From NCBI GenBank assembly GCA_900104375.1, contig LT629302.1, forward strand, positions 558,001 through 622,000: a stretch of 64,000 nucleotides of DNA, given 5' to 3'. Below the pieces are notes generated by a model. The model was not told the DNA's origin. It saw only the letters and a program-made list of their open reading frames with translations, and did not search any database. The stretch is from Flavobacteriaceae bacterium MAR_2010_188. GTDB taxonomy: Bacteria > Bacteroidota > Bacteroidia > Flavobacteriales > Flavobacteriaceae. Shown one piece after another: positions 32,618-40,903 of the stretch. The position numbers and the translations under genes are program-made. Numbering within the stretch: position 1 is the stretch's first letter; each line of letters begins with the position of its first letter.

Positions 32618-32701
32618 ATGCACTACGTCTATATATTATTCTCGGAGAAGAAGCAAGGTTATTATGTTTGTTTTATAGATGATAAAATGTTTTTTATATA
32701 A
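32618..32701 (+). pseudogene. GIY-YIG nuclease gene, truncated copy 3
   Basis: The first 17 residues match copy 2, including Val17. Homology ends at 32669 and the frame then runs through CFIDDKMFFI to a stop. The catalytic Arg and Glu are lost. Confidence 0.85.
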
Positions 32702-32704
32702 AAA

Positions 32705-32729
32705 AAAGGCTTCTAAAAAAGAAGCCTTT
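32705..32729 (-). terminator. terminator of the M28 peptidase gene
   Basis: AAAGGCTTC / GAAGCCTTT, 9-bp stem, 7-nt loop. On the minus strand it is followed by seven T, so it terminates the minus-strand peptidase transcript. Confidence 0.85.
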
Positions 32730-32751
32730 CAATCCTAACCTACTATAATCG

Positions 32752-34344
32752 TTATTTAGACATTGCTTTGTCTGCGACAATGCGATTAGTTCTATTTGCT
32801 ATTTCCCAAGCGGTATAAAATACCAACTTGGCTCTTTTTTCCATTAAGTCATATTCGATTTTATCTGGAGTATCAGATGGTCTATGGTAATCTGCATGCG
32901 TACCATTAAAGTAAAATATTATAGGAACATTTTGTTTTGCGAAATTATAATGGTCTGATCGATAATAGAATCTATTCGGATCATTGTCATCATTATAAGT
33001 ATAGTCCAAATTCATATTTATATACTTGGTATTTACTTCTTCTGAGATGTTATGTAGTTCGGTACTAAGTTTATCGGAGCCTATTAAATAAACATAATTA
33101 GGATCACTTTCATGTTGCGGGTCTACGCGACCAATCATATCTATATTTAAATCTGCCACCGTATTTGCAATCGGAAAAATTGGACTGGTGCTAGCATAAT
33201 ATTTGGAACCTAAAAGTCCTTTCTCTTCTCCAGTAACGTGCAAGAACAAAATACTTCTTTTAGGTCCATTGCCATCCTTGACTGCTTGCTGAAAAGCATC
33301 TGCAATTTCTAATATCGAAACGGTACCGCTGCCATCGTCATCTGCACCGTTATAAATTTGTCCGTCTTTTACACCTTCATGATCTAAGTGAGCTGAAATA
33401 ACCAAAACCTCATCCGGTTTTTCGGTACCTTTTATATATGCCACAACATTCTCTGAACTCACAGAAATAGACTCGCTAAAATAATCTATCGATAGAAGCC
33501 TTTCAATAAGTTTTGGTGTGTCAGATTTCATGATCTCTGGATAAAGTGCCTTGGCAACCTTTTCACTTATTGATAATTGAATTTGATTTGCTTCATCTTC
33601 AATTAATGAAATATTGCCGGCATCACCTTGCGCCGCTACATTCTTATAATAATTCACCGATTGTTGATGTAGTTCTGGTTCGGTTACCATTACGAATGCT
33701 TTGGCTCCGTTATCAAAAGCGGCATTTTTCTTCGATGTTCTACCTGCTCTTCCTACCGACCATTTAGTGGCTTCTTTAGATCCGCTGGTCTTGTAGGTAC
33801 CGTCTTGGTTTTTAGGCTCACCATATTTAACCACCACCACTTTACCATTAACATCAATCTTGTCGTAATCGTTATATTTCTCATCATCGATCCCGTAACC
33901 TGCATATACAAACTGATCTGTAGTTATTAATTCGGAATGGGCGCCGCCTAGTGAGACAATATCTTCTAGAGTGGTAAATTCTTTCCCTTGAACGTTCAAT
34001 GTGATTTTTGGGGTCAATAGTTTTTCTAAAGGAACTTCTTGAAAATAGTCATCTCCACCTAAAGGTGAAACGATACCCATTTCTTTGTAATGGTTTTTTA
34101 AATATTCAATCGCTTTTTTCTGACCAGCTTCACCAGTTTCTCTGCCTTCAAATTCATCTGACGCATAGGTGTATAACATTTCCTTAAGCTCAGCAGATGT
34201 AATGGTATTTGCATAGGTTGTAACATCCTCTACCTTCGGCTTTGTTTCTACCACAGGCGCATCCGGAGTGGGATTTTCGGTTTTTGAACTTCCGCATCCC
34301 ATTGCTAGCAATGATACAAGAAGTATTCTTAGATAAATTTTCAT
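32752..34344 (-). CDS. M28 family zinc aminopeptidase lipoprotein with PA domain
   Basis: The 530-residue protein has an SPII signal (LLAMGC, Cys17). A protease-associated (PA) insert of about 150 residues (TPKITLNVQGKEF to NQIQLS) interrupts the early part. The M28 core ligands are visible: SAHLDHEG, YNGADDDGSGT, TGEEKGLLGS, NIDMIGRVD and YYRSDHYNF. It removes N-terminal amino acids from peptides at the cell envelope. It is paralogous to the next gene upstream (34459-35496), which lacks the PA insert. Confidence 0.92.
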   Translation of the reverse strand: MKIYLRILLVSLLAMGCGSSKTENPTPDAPVVETKPKVEDVTTYANTITSAELKEMLYTYASDEFEGRETGEAGQKKAIEYLKNHYKEMGIVSPLGGDDYFQEVPLEKLLTPKITLNVQGKEFTTLEDIVSLGGAHSELITTDQFVYAGYGIDDEKYNDYDKIDVNGKVVVVKYGEPKNQDGTYKTSGSKEATKWSVGRAGRTSKKNAAFDNGAKAFVMVTEPELHQQSVNYYKNVAAQGDAGNISLIEDEANQIQLSISEKVAKALYPEIMKSDTPKLIERLLSIDYFSESISVSSENVVAYIKGTEKPDEVLVISAHLDHEGVKDGQIYNGADDDGSGTVSILEIADAFQQAVKDGNGPKRSILFLHVTGEEKGLLGSKYYASTSPIFPIANTVADLNIDMIGRVDPQHESDPNYVYLIGSDKLSTELHNISEEVNTKYINMNLDYTYNDDNDPNRFYYRSDHYNFAKQNVPIIFYFNGTHADYHRPSDTPDKIEYDLMEKRAKLVFYTAWEIANRTNRIVADKAMSK

Positions 34345-34458
34345 ATTAAATTTTGTGGAATTAAGACTTTTAACTTTCGGGTTTAACCGCTGTAAAATAC
34401 GAAAACGATAAGGGTTGAAAACGCTGAAAGCTATTGTTTAACAGTATTTAACACAAGA

Positions 34459-35496
34459 CTATGGGAGTTTGTCTAGCGAAGGTCGATGGTCAGTATTGGC
34501 CAAATACCATGCGGTGGAGAAAATAAGTTTTGAGCGTTTGGTAAGTAATGCATAATTTATTTTATCAGGAGTATCAGTAACTTTATGATAATCATCGTGT
34601 TCCCCGTTAAAGTAGAAGATTACCGGAATATTGTAGCGAGCAAAATTATAGTGGTCAGATCTATAATAATAACCATTTGGGTCCTTTTCATCATTATACT
34701 TATAGTCTAAATCTAATTTGGTAAATAATGAATTGGCTTTTTCGGAGATAAAATGCAATTCTTTGCTTAACCGATCCGCACCTATGATATATATGTAATC
34801 CGACGCGTGCTTATGAAGGTTATCGATTCTGCCTATCATATCAATGTTTAGATCAGCAATAATATTATCAAGAGGAAATAGTGGATTTTCAATAAAATAG
34901 CGAGAACCGTATAACCCGATTTCTTCTCCGGTTAAATGCATAAACGCAATGCTCCGTTTTGGGATATACCCATTTTTAGCCGCAGCTTCAAATGCTCTCG
35001 CAATTTCCAACAAGGCAGAAGTGCCTGAGGCATTGTCGTCCGCACCCGGATATAAGCTGTCTCCCGATAAACCTAAATGATCAGAATGAGCTGTTAAGAT
35101 TAAAACTTCATTCTTAATTTCGCTTCCTTCTAAAAAGGCGATAACATTGCTAGAGGAACCAACATCTTCAGTGAAGTAATCTCTCGGGATGGTTTGTAGG
35201 TAGGTGCCTTTCGTAACTGGGGAGGAAATGTTTTCTTTTTGATAATAGCTTTTTAAATAATTTACAACTTTATCATGTCCTGGACGACCAACCTGTCGCC
35301 CTTCGAAGTCATTAGATGAGAGGGTGTAAACATGATTTTTTAAATTGGCTTCGTTAATGGTATTTGCATACTTGGCTATAGTGTCGATATCCTCAAATTG
35401 GATATTGTCCTTTAAATCTTGTATTCGGTCAGAATAACGTTTAGTTGCGCAAGAACCAACTAAGGTTAAAGCATATACTACAATTAAAAATTTCAT
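34459..35496 (-). CDS. M28 family zinc peptidase lipoprotein without PA domain
   Basis: The 345-residue protein has a lipobox LVGSC (Cys16). M28 ligands: TAHSDHLG, YPGADDNASGT, TGEEIGLYGS, NIDMIGRID, YYRSDHYNF. N- and C-terminal parts align residue by residue with the longer paralogue, including ANTINEANLKNHVYTLSSNDFEGRQ, but the PA domain is replaced by a short link. The pair is a tandem duplication with domain loss or gain. The 114-nt gap contains GTTTAAC repeats. Confidence 0.9.
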   Translation of the reverse strand: MKFLIVVYALTLVGSCATKRYSDRIQDLKDNIQFEDIDTIAKYANTINEANLKNHVYTLSSNDFEGRQVGRPGHDKVVNYLKSYYQKENISSPVTKGTYLQTIPRDYFTEDVGSSSNVIAFLEGSEIKNEVLILTAHSDHLGLSGDSLYPGADDNASGTSALLEIARAFEAAAKNGYIPKRSIAFMHLTGEEIGLYGSRYFIENPLFPLDNIIADLNIDMIGRIDNLHKHASDYIYIIGADRLSKELHFISEKANSLFTKLDLDYKYNDEKDPNGYYYRSDHYNFARYNIPVIFYFNGEHDDYHKVTDTPDKINYALLTKRSKLIFSTAWYLANTDHRPSLDKLP

Positions 35497-35606
35497 GAAA
35501 GCCCTCTTAGTTGATTCAAATAAAATAAAAATTAGGTTTAAAATAAAATATAGAGGTATTAAATCGTAGAAATTTTCTTGTTAATAAATTAATTGTATCG
35601 TATATT

Positions 35607-35876
35607 CTATTCAATAAGCGCTTCTATTGGCGCTGTTTCGGGACTGCTGTAAACCGCTTTATAGATGGCAATTGAAATAGCAACGATTGCAATGATGAAA
35701 ATAAATTGAATAGTCTTTTTTGGATACTCATGCTCGTGGGCCAAATAAAATGAAACGAGTCCGAAGACGAGCGAAACGAGTACTGCGATATAAACGTATC
35801 CATAATAAGATGTAGCTGCCAAGATTATTGCTACTACAGATGAAATCATGCCTAAAACCAAACTAGTTTTTCTCAT
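35607..35876 (-). CDS. small membrane protein, about three helices
   Basis: The 89-residue protein has three hydrophobic stretches (SLVLGMISSVVAIILAATSYYGY, VAVLVSLVFGLVSFYLA-like, and IQFIFIIAIVAISIAIYKAVY). No known family was identified, but it resembles small DUF4190-like proteins. Between the peptidase pair and the ncRNA, with no obvious partner. Confidence 0.65.
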   Translation of the reverse strand: MRKTSLVLGMISSVVAIILAATSYYGYVYIAVLVSLVFGLVSFYLAHEHEYPKKTIQFIFIIAIVAISIAIYKAVYSSPETAPIEALIE

Positions 35877-36040
35877 TGAAATAATTTAAAAGACTAATGT
35901 AAGATTTTAATATTCTAATCCTGTTTTGGTTGCATCAAATTTTAAGGTCAAGAAAGAGCTCATTTAGTAGAATTAAGAAATTTGCCCTAATTGAGTTAAA
36001 TTTTAACCTTTTATGTTTCAAATAATTCGAAACTTAGATT

Positions 36041-36048
36041 TAAATTTG
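36041..36048 (+). promoter_or_regulatory. -7 promoter box of the candidate ncRNA
   Basis: TAAATTTG, exact TAnnTTTG; predicted start near 36055. It lies in the 350-nt gap 35877-36226, which otherwise holds only the RNA below. Confidence 0.6.
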
Positions 36049-36054
36049 TAAACG

Positions 36055-36225
36055 GTTTAGGATAGCCTTATATCGGCTATTCAAAATCAGAAAAGGCTCT
36101 CTTCAGAGTGACTTATTTGCAATTTGGTAGAGTGTAGTAGAAATCTAAGCAGCGCGAGCTCATAATAAGGATCTGGACTATGTTCGTACAGCTTGAGTAA
36201 ATTGCGTGCAGGGAGCCTTTTTATT
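36055..36225 (+). ncRNA. candidate structured ncRNA, 6S-like (6S-Flavo type?)
   Basis: About 170 nt without a reading frame, with its own promoter box and a T-rich end. A 5' hairpin ATAGCC/GGCTAT (36062-36080) is followed by an 11-bp closing helix (36091-36101 with 36211-36221), a large internal 5' bubble (36102-36148), and an apical arm GCA(G)CGC / GCGTGC (36149-36209). Closing helix plus open bubble plus apical arm is the plan of 6S RNA, which binds RNA polymerase. A TTATTTGC in the bubble recalls the Bacteroidota -7 box. The closing helix followed by TTTTATTTTTATT also acts as the 3' end. Confidence 0.5.
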
Positions 36226-36226
36226 T

Positions 36227-36535
36227 TTATTCTACTATATCAGAATCTTCAAACAAGCAGAGTTTCCTCCTTAAAATATTTACATCAGAATTTAATCTTT
36301 CAACTTTTTCTAAGAGCTGAAGTATCACTTCAATGCCTTCAAAATTTATATTTAATTCTTGGTGGAAGTTCAAAATCTTTTCCAATTTACGAAGTTCATT
36401 AGAATCTAATTGAGGTTCTTGTGATTGCTCCATCAAATTTATCAGTCCAAATTCTTTAAGACTTAACACATACTCTCGCTCTATCTTATAGCCTTCGCAA
36501 AGATCGGTTATTGATATGAATGTTGGAGTTGCCAT
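36227..36535 (-). CDS. cbpM: chaperone modulator CbpM-like protein
   Basis: The 102-residue protein has an N-terminal MerR-like helical part (ISITDLCEGYKIEREYVLSLKEFGLI) and a C-terminal coiled-coil (LEKILNFHQELNINFEGIEVILQLLEKVERLNSDVNILRRK). CbpM binds and inhibits the J-domain protein CbpA. Here it lies 4 nt downstream of the cbpA-like gene, the normal arrangement. Its stop codon touches the 3' end of the candidate ncRNA on the other strand. Confidence 0.85.
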   Translation of the reverse strand: MATPTFISITDLCEGYKIEREYVLSLKEFGLINLMEQSQEPQLDSNELRKLEKILNFHQELNINFEGIEVILQLLEKVERLNSDVNILRRKLCLFEDSDIVE

Positions 36536-36539
36536 TCCG

Positions 36540-37478
36540 TTAGTTTTTTGAGATTGATTGTAATTTTGTAAATAGTTCTTCTTGGTCTTCTGTTAGTTTT
36601 GTCGGTATGGAAATGTTATAGGTAATAATTAAATTTCCAAATTGATTGTCTTTTTTGTAGACCGGAAAACCTTTGCCATTTAATTTTACCTGAGCACCAT
36701 TTTGGGTGCCTGGCTTTATTTTCAATTTTACCTTGCCATCTAGAGTTTCAATTATGGCTTCACCTCCGAGTACGGCGGTGTACAGATTAATATCAACATT
36801 CTTGTAAAGATTAGAACCATCCCTTTTAAATTGGGTATTATTCAAAATCTTGAATGTAATAAATAAGTCTCCTTTTGGACCACCATTACCTCCCGCGCCA
36901 CCATGCCCAGTTATCTTTATGGTCTGTCCGTCCTCAACTCCCGCCGGAATGGTTAGCCTTATATTCTTGCCATTTACAGTTAAGGTCTGCTTTTGTGATT
37001 TATAAGCATCAGTTAAGGAAAGGTTTAATTCTGCATTAAAATCCTGACCCCTAAATCTCGATTGCCTCGAACTACGCCCAGCATTTGCTCCCGCACCTCC
37101 AAACATAGATTCAAAAAAATCAGAGAACTCAGCACCTTCAAATTGAGATTCGTATCCGCCGAATCCTTGACCTCCTCCACCAAATCCTTGATTGCCGCCA
37201 CCAGAGTATTGATAATCCCTCTGTTGGCTTTTGGCTTTTTCGAATTGTTCTGCATGCTTCCAATCTTTTCCGTATTCGTCGTACTTTTTACGATTTTCTG
37301 GACTGGAGAGTACTTCGTTCGCCTCGTTTATTTGCTTAAATTTTAATTCGGCCTCCTTGTTATCAGGATTTAAATCAGGGTGGTATTGGCGCGCCAATTT
37401 TCTGTAGGCTTTCTTAATGTCTTTGTCCGTAGCAGACTTGTCAATACCTAAAATTTTGTAATAATCTATGAAATCCAT
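36540..37478 (-). CDS. cbpA: CbpA-like DnaJ co-chaperone
   Basis: 312 residues: N-terminal J domain with H33-P34-D35 ([24 protein letters not shown] before it), a Gly/Gln/Phe-rich linker ([19 protein letters not shown]), then the DnaJ C-terminal substrate domains ([54 protein letters not shown]). The zinc-finger domain of DnaJ is absent, as in CbpA. It stimulates DnaK ATPase and presents clients. Confidence 0.92.
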   Translation of the reverse strand: MDFIDYYKILGIDKSATDKDIKKAYRKLARQYHPDLNPDNKEAELKFKQINEANEVLSSPENRKKYDEYGKDWKHAEQFEKAKSQQRDYQYSGGGNQGFGGGGQGFGGYESQFEGAEFSDFFESMFGGAGANAGRSSRQSRFRGQDFNAELNLSLTDAYKSQKQTLTVNGKNIRLTIPAGVEDGQTIKITGHGGAGGNGGPKGDLFITFKILNNTQFKRDGSNLYKNVDINLYTAVLGGEAIIETLDGKVKLKIKPGTQNGAQVKLNGKGFPVYKKDNQFGNLIITYNISIPTKLTEDQEELFTKLQSISKN

Positions 37479-37561
37479 TTATATGGGTTCGTTTGCTAAT
37501 AGTTACTATGAAGTTATGAAAAGCTAATGGGAATACAAAGTCTAACGCGCATCATTCAATC

Positions 37562-37586
37562 TTAGTTGAAAAAATCTTTCAACTAA
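37562..37586. repeat. 10-bp inverted repeat upstream of cbpA
   Basis: TTAGTTGAAA and TTTCAACTAA separated by AAATC, in the 172-nt gap before cbpA and after the PepSY gene. It could be an operator or a weak terminator of the PepSY transcript; no T-run follows on the minus strand. The remaining gap holds nothing recognisable. Confidence 0.5.
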
Positions 37587-37650
37587 TGAATGATTCACCA
37601 AGAAGAATAAGCGATAAAGTAAAATTCAATTTAAAACAATAAACTGATAC

Positions 37651-38358
37651 TTACTTACGCTTTCTCTTTAATAATTTGCTGAAAGTAGGGGAGGTTACGA
37701 AATATAGAGTAAAACCACTCAACACCGTAATAAGGCCAAGTGCTGAAAAAATCCGTAAGGCAAGATTATTGAAATCATCCCGCCCATCATAATCCATCGT
37801 ATGCGTCATCCACAAAAAGTCGAAAATCCGCCAATCTCTATGTCGTACTGTTTGAAACTGACCGTCAATGGCAGAAACATATGCTTTTATACTATTGTCT
37901 GACTCGTAACTTAAAACATAGGCAGGCAAAAGCTTTTCACGATATTCATGGTGTTTATCTACGTCACTGATCAATTCAACATCAGCAATTTTCATATCAG
38001 AATTCATATGCTGGGTAGCAATATATTTTGCTTCTTGTTCAGTGATACCACTTTTTGGTTTACCATTAAAAGCATTAAAAAGCTCTTTCTTATTGATAAA
38101 ATAATAGGGGGTAGAATCTATATCCCTTAAATCTATAGCGCTTATTGCTAGAGCAGTAGTTAGTGAAGAAGGACTAATTAAATTTTCAAAGGAGGGTGGA
38201 GTGTAGGCGAGATTCTTATAATTATCACCATGAATTTCATCAATATTGCTCCATGAGAAATATAGACCACTAATGGTCCACATTATAAATTGAAGTCCCA
38301 GAAAAATGCCCAAATAACGATGGGTCTTCCTAATCTTTAAGATTTGTCGTCTTTTCAT
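37651..38358 (-). CDS. PepSY-domain membrane protein
   Basis: 235 residues with an N-terminal helix (RYLGIFLGLQFIMWTISGLYFSW) and a C-terminal one (LALRIFSALGLITVLSGFTLYFVTS), flanking a periplasmic part that carries PepSY-like sequence (GITEQEAKYIATQHMNSDMKIADVELISDV and AYVSAIDGQFQTVRHRDWRIFDFLWMTHTMDY). It resembles PepSY_TM ferric-reductase/iron uptake proteins but is short. It is the last gene of the copper-related cluster, preceded by DUF3347. Confidence 0.8.
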   Translation of the reverse strand: MKRRQILKIRKTHRYLGIFLGLQFIMWTISGLYFSWSNIDEIHGDNYKNLAYTPPSFENLISPSSLTTALAISAIDLRDIDSTPYYFINKKELFNAFNGKPKSGITEQEAKYIATQHMNSDMKIADVELISDVDKHHEYREKLLPAYVLSYESDNSIKAYVSAIDGQFQTVRHRDWRIFDFLWMTHTMDYDGRDDFNNLALRIFSALGLITVLSGFTLYFVTSPTFSKLLKRKRK

Positions 38359-38385
38359 ACATTCTTTTGAAAAGGCATAAATATA

Positions 38386-38411
38386 GCCAATGCAAATAAA
38401 ATTGCATTGGC
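38386..38411 (-). repeat. 10-bp inverted repeat between DUF3347 and PepSY genes
   Basis: GCCAATGCAA and TTGCATTGGC with a 6-nt loop. On the minus strand it follows the DUF3347 stop and is followed by TATATTTA rather than a T-run, so it could be a partial terminator combined with a downstream promoter. Confidence 0.55.
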
Positions 38412-38422
38412 CATAAACATTA

Positions 38423-38968
38423 TTATTTTTCTATGGTTTCGGTAACCTTACCACACTTTAGCATTTTACTACCGAAGTAAGGATTACGGATTTCTTCACT
38501 ATCAGAAAGCCAGTAACCACCTTTGTTGTCAAAAGCCATTGGACAGAATTGTTTATATATCTGTCCATCGCTCATAGATGTTTTTAAAACGTTTTCCATG
38601 CTAGCTGAAAGTTCAGAAAATGCTTTTCTCTGTTCTTCAATATCTTGTGAATTGGAAATTGTTGTTGCTAGCGTTTTTAAACTTTCGTTATCTAGTTTTT
38701 CTAAATCTGCTGAAAGTTGATTTGCAGCGATTTTAGCATTATCTGCATTTGTTTCTACTAGGGCCGTTTTAAGGTCTAAGTAATCTGTCCATAGCGCAGA
38801 ATGATCTTGGTCGTTAAATGCTATTTCTGGAGCCTGCATCGGTTCCGGCACAGTTTCATTTTCTGAAATCTCTACTTCTTCCTGCTCAGTTTTATTCTCG
38901 TTTTGGTTGCATGACACTGATAACAGTGCAAAGGTTACAGCGAATACTGAAATTGGTAATTTGTTCAT
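38423..38968 (-). CDS. DUF3347 lipoprotein, copper-associated
   Basis: 181 residues with lipobox LLSVSC and an acidic linker (EQEEVEISENETVPEP). The DUF3347 domain reads ALWTDYLDLKTALVETNADNAKIAANQLSADLEKL, and a metal-site-like end has QFCPMAFDNKGGYWLSDSEEIRNPYFGSKMLKCG with Cys and Met. DUF3347 is found fused to CusB/CusF-type proteins. It is proposed to bind Cu in the periplasm. Confidence 0.85.
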   Translation of the reverse strand: MNKLPISVFAVTFALLSVSCNQNENKTEQEEVEISENETVPEPMQAPEIAFNDQDHSALWTDYLDLKTALVETNADNAKIAANQLSADLEKLDNESLKTLATTISNSQDIEEQRKAFSELSASMENVLKTSMSDGQIYKQFCPMAFDNKGGYWLSDSEEIRNPYFGSKMLKCGKVTETIEK

Positions 38969-38990
38969 TTTGTGTTTAATTTAATTGATT

Positions 38991-39339
38991 TTAAAATCTC
39001 GCCGAGAGGCCACCACCGGCTCCAAAGCGATTAACGTAACTCCCAAAAAGGGAAAAGTTTTTTGATAATAGATATTCAATCCCGGCATTCCAGGTTAGTT
39101 CTTTGGCAAAGTTATCATTATTTGGCAAATCATCTACCCAGCTAAAATCAACTTGGTATTCCACCATTCCAAAGATTGCTGTTCTTGGTAGAGCCATTAT
39201 TTCTCTATTGAAACCCATTTGTGGTATTAATTTATTATCTATTCTAACATCTAGATTAAAGAGGTAAGGCATTAAATATCGCACGCGGTGATAAGTTGAA
39301 AAAATAAAAAACAATAAAATAAGAAACAAAGTTTTTCAT
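38991..39339 (-). pseudogene. remnant of an outer-membrane barrel protein (copper cluster)
   Basis: The last about 90 residues look like the C-terminal strands of a barrel (TAIFGMVEYQVDFSWVDD..., YLLSKNFSLFGSYVNRFGAGGGLSARF, ending in Phe). Upstream, the ATG at 39339 starts a signal-peptide-like MKNFVSYFIVFYFFNLSP in another frame that stops after 27 codons. The middle of a normal CopB-like protein is missing, so a deletion plus frameshift is likely. Family identity is only a guess. Confidence 0.6.
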
Positions 39340-39363
39340 TTTGATTGTTCGCGGGATAGGGAG

Positions 39364-40188
39364 TTATAGGTCGCCTAAATTTTCTTTGTACTCAAAAATG
39401 TTAACCAAGCTATTCCTATAATTGATCACGTATAATCTACCATCTTCTACTAATAAATCCGTCGGTTTCTCGATATTTTCTGTGAGCTCTTGAACTAGAT
39501 TCCCATCGTTGTCAAATATCATAACCCTATCATTTTCAAAATCTGTAGAGAAGAGATTGTCTTTTGAAACAAATATTCCTGTGGCTGCATTCATCTTTTG
39601 GTCCATCCCGATAGCCTTTACAAATTTACCAGATTTATCAAACACCTGAATACGGTTATTGTAAGCATCGGCCACATAAATGTTATGAGATGTTATTTGT
39701 ACGTCGGTAGGGTAGTAGAAATCACCTTCACCCTTTCCTTCTTTCCCGAAAGAAATCCAGTCGGTACCATTATTACTATATAAGATTCTATGATTGTAAA
39801 AATCCGCAATAGCCATTTCATCATTATTTACCCAAACTCCTGCGGGTGCATCTAGGCTATCCTTCAAAACCAAATCTGAAGAATTCTGCTCCGACCAGTT
39901 TAAGATCATATCATTGCCATACTGAGGTATATAAATGTTATCTTCAGTGCTAGAAATGTGCATTGGTCTTTCCAGAGAATCTATGGATTGGGTAACGTTA
40001 CCTAAATCATCAATTTTTACGACTCTATTGTGGTCGCCATCACTCAACCAAATTCCGTTTTGATAGGTAATCCCAATCGGATTTATACCAGCTATTTTAA
40101 TGGATTTGCTCAATTGCCATGACTTCTCGGTTTTAGAACAAGAAAGCACAGTCACTAATAATAAAAATATCAGTTGAATTTTTTTCAT
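39364..40188 (-). CDS. NHL-repeat lipoprotein
   Basis: 274 residues, lipobox VLSC. About five NHL-type blades are visible (GITYQNGIWLSDGDHNRVVKID, APAGVWVNNDEMAIADFYNHRILY, PTDVQITSHNIYVADAYNNRIQVF, ATGIFVSKDNLFSTDFENDRVMIF, PTDLLVEDGRLYVINYRNSLVNIF), making a beta-propeller outside the cytoplasm. The ligand is unknown. It is placed between the HMA protein and the decayed barrel gene. Confidence 0.88.
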   Translation of the reverse strand: MKKIQLIFLLLVTVLSCSKTEKSWQLSKSIKIAGINPIGITYQNGIWLSDGDHNRVVKIDDLGNVTQSIDSLERPMHISSTEDNIYIPQYGNDMILNWSEQNSSDLVLKDSLDAPAGVWVNNDEMAIADFYNHRILYSNNGTDWISFGKEGKGEGDFYYPTDVQITSHNIYVADAYNNRIQVFDKSGKFVKAIGMDQKMNAATGIFVSKDNLFSTDFENDRVMIFDNDGNLVQELTENIEKPTDLLVEDGRLYVINYRNSLVNIFEYKENLGDL

Positions 40189-40210
40189 TTGGTACTCTTT
40201 TAAAAATTAT

Positions 40211-40241
40211 AGGGTGCGGTAAATAGATTATTCCGCACCCT
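40211..40241 (-). terminator. hairpin after the double-HMA gene
   Basis: 9-bp perfect stem AGGGTGCGG / CCGCACCCT with 13-nt loop, 15 nt after the HMA protein stop on the minus strand, followed by ATAATTTTTAAAAG. A modest intrinsic terminator. Confidence 0.6.
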
Positions 40242-40256
40242 AAAAATGGCTATTAA

Positions 40257-40880
40257 TTATTGATTTGCTCTTTCGTACTTGCAACAAGCCGGAAGATTGT
40301 AATACGTTGCATTTGCCGCTGCATTGTTTTTGGTATCATGACCAACTTTTGCTACAGCCATCTCTATTTCTGACAATGAGGTTTTGCTAACATCGTAGTT
40401 TACGGCCAACATTTTGGTATCTTCATCCCAAGTAGCACTCGCAACACCTGGGATTGTTCTAGCGGCTTTGGTAATCCGGGCTTCACACATACCGCAGTTG
40501 CCATAAACATATACGGCTTTTGAGGCTAACTCGGCATTGTCTGCAACAACTTCCATTTCTCCTGAAGCTTCAATTTTTCCGTCAGCTCTTACAATTTTAG
40601 TCGTCATTGGAGTATAACCAGCCTTTTCAACTTGGTTCTCAACATCTTCTATCGATAAAGCTTTGTCTGCTGGATAATCAAAAGTGAAATCTCCTGTTTC
40701 AATTTCAATCTTAACATTTTTGATACCTTTAAATTCCTTGAATTTCTTCTCAAGACCATAGGCACAGAAAGGGCAACCCAATCCGTCTACCTTAACTTGA
40801 TATTTATCCATTCCTTGAGCATTTATGCTAAAAATCCCTATGAATGCTATTAATACCGTTGTGATTATTGTTTTTTTCAT
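40257..40880 (-). CDS. secreted double heavy-metal-associated (HMA) domain protein
   Basis: 207 residues with signal peptide (MKKTIITTVLIAFIGIFSINAQ). First HMA domain has C36-P-F-C39 in VDGLGCPFCAYG; the second has C129-G-M-C132 (YGNCGMCEARIT). A further C-terminal pair C199-C200 is in LPACCKYER. Such proteins pass Cu(I) or other soft metals in the periplasm. It starts the minus-strand set with the neighbouring outer-membrane protein upstream. Confidence 0.9.
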   Translation of the reverse strand: MKKTIITTVLIAFIGIFSINAQGMDKYQVKVDGLGCPFCAYGLEKKFKEFKGIKNVKIEIETGDFTFDYPADKALSIEDVENQVEKAGYTPMTTKIVRADGKIEASGEMEVVADNAELASKAVYVYGNCGMCEARITKAARTIPGVASATWDEDTKMLAVNYDVSKTSLSEIEMAVAKVGHDTKNNAAANATYYNLPACCKYERANQ

Positions 40881-40903
40881 TTTGTAAAGATTTAATGTTG
40901 TTT

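Larger units (their letters stand above)
31823..32668 (+). repeat. 366-bp tandem module: tRNA-His 3' end + terminator + GIY-YIG gene + two hairpins
   Basis: Units begin at 31823, 32189 and 32555. The period is exactly 366 nt, and the two full copies differ by two substitutions. The third copy stops matching at 32669, inside its nuclease gene. Each unit contains the 3' T-stem and acceptor strand of the tRNA, an intrinsic terminator, an 81-codon GIY-YIG frame, and two consecutive stem-loops that directly abut the next unit. No terminal inverted repeats, transposase or integrase are visible. Confidence 0.95.

Noticed and set aside
31823-32668. CRISPR array or insertion sequence
   Set aside because: Period is 366 nt with a coding gene in each unit, no short repeats/spacers, no transposase, no terminal inverted repeats.
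34381-34442. GTTTAAC repeats upstream of the M28 peptidase as regulator sites
   Set aside because: The heptamer is expected by chance about a dozen times in a window of this composition and the 16-nt partner motif is missing here.
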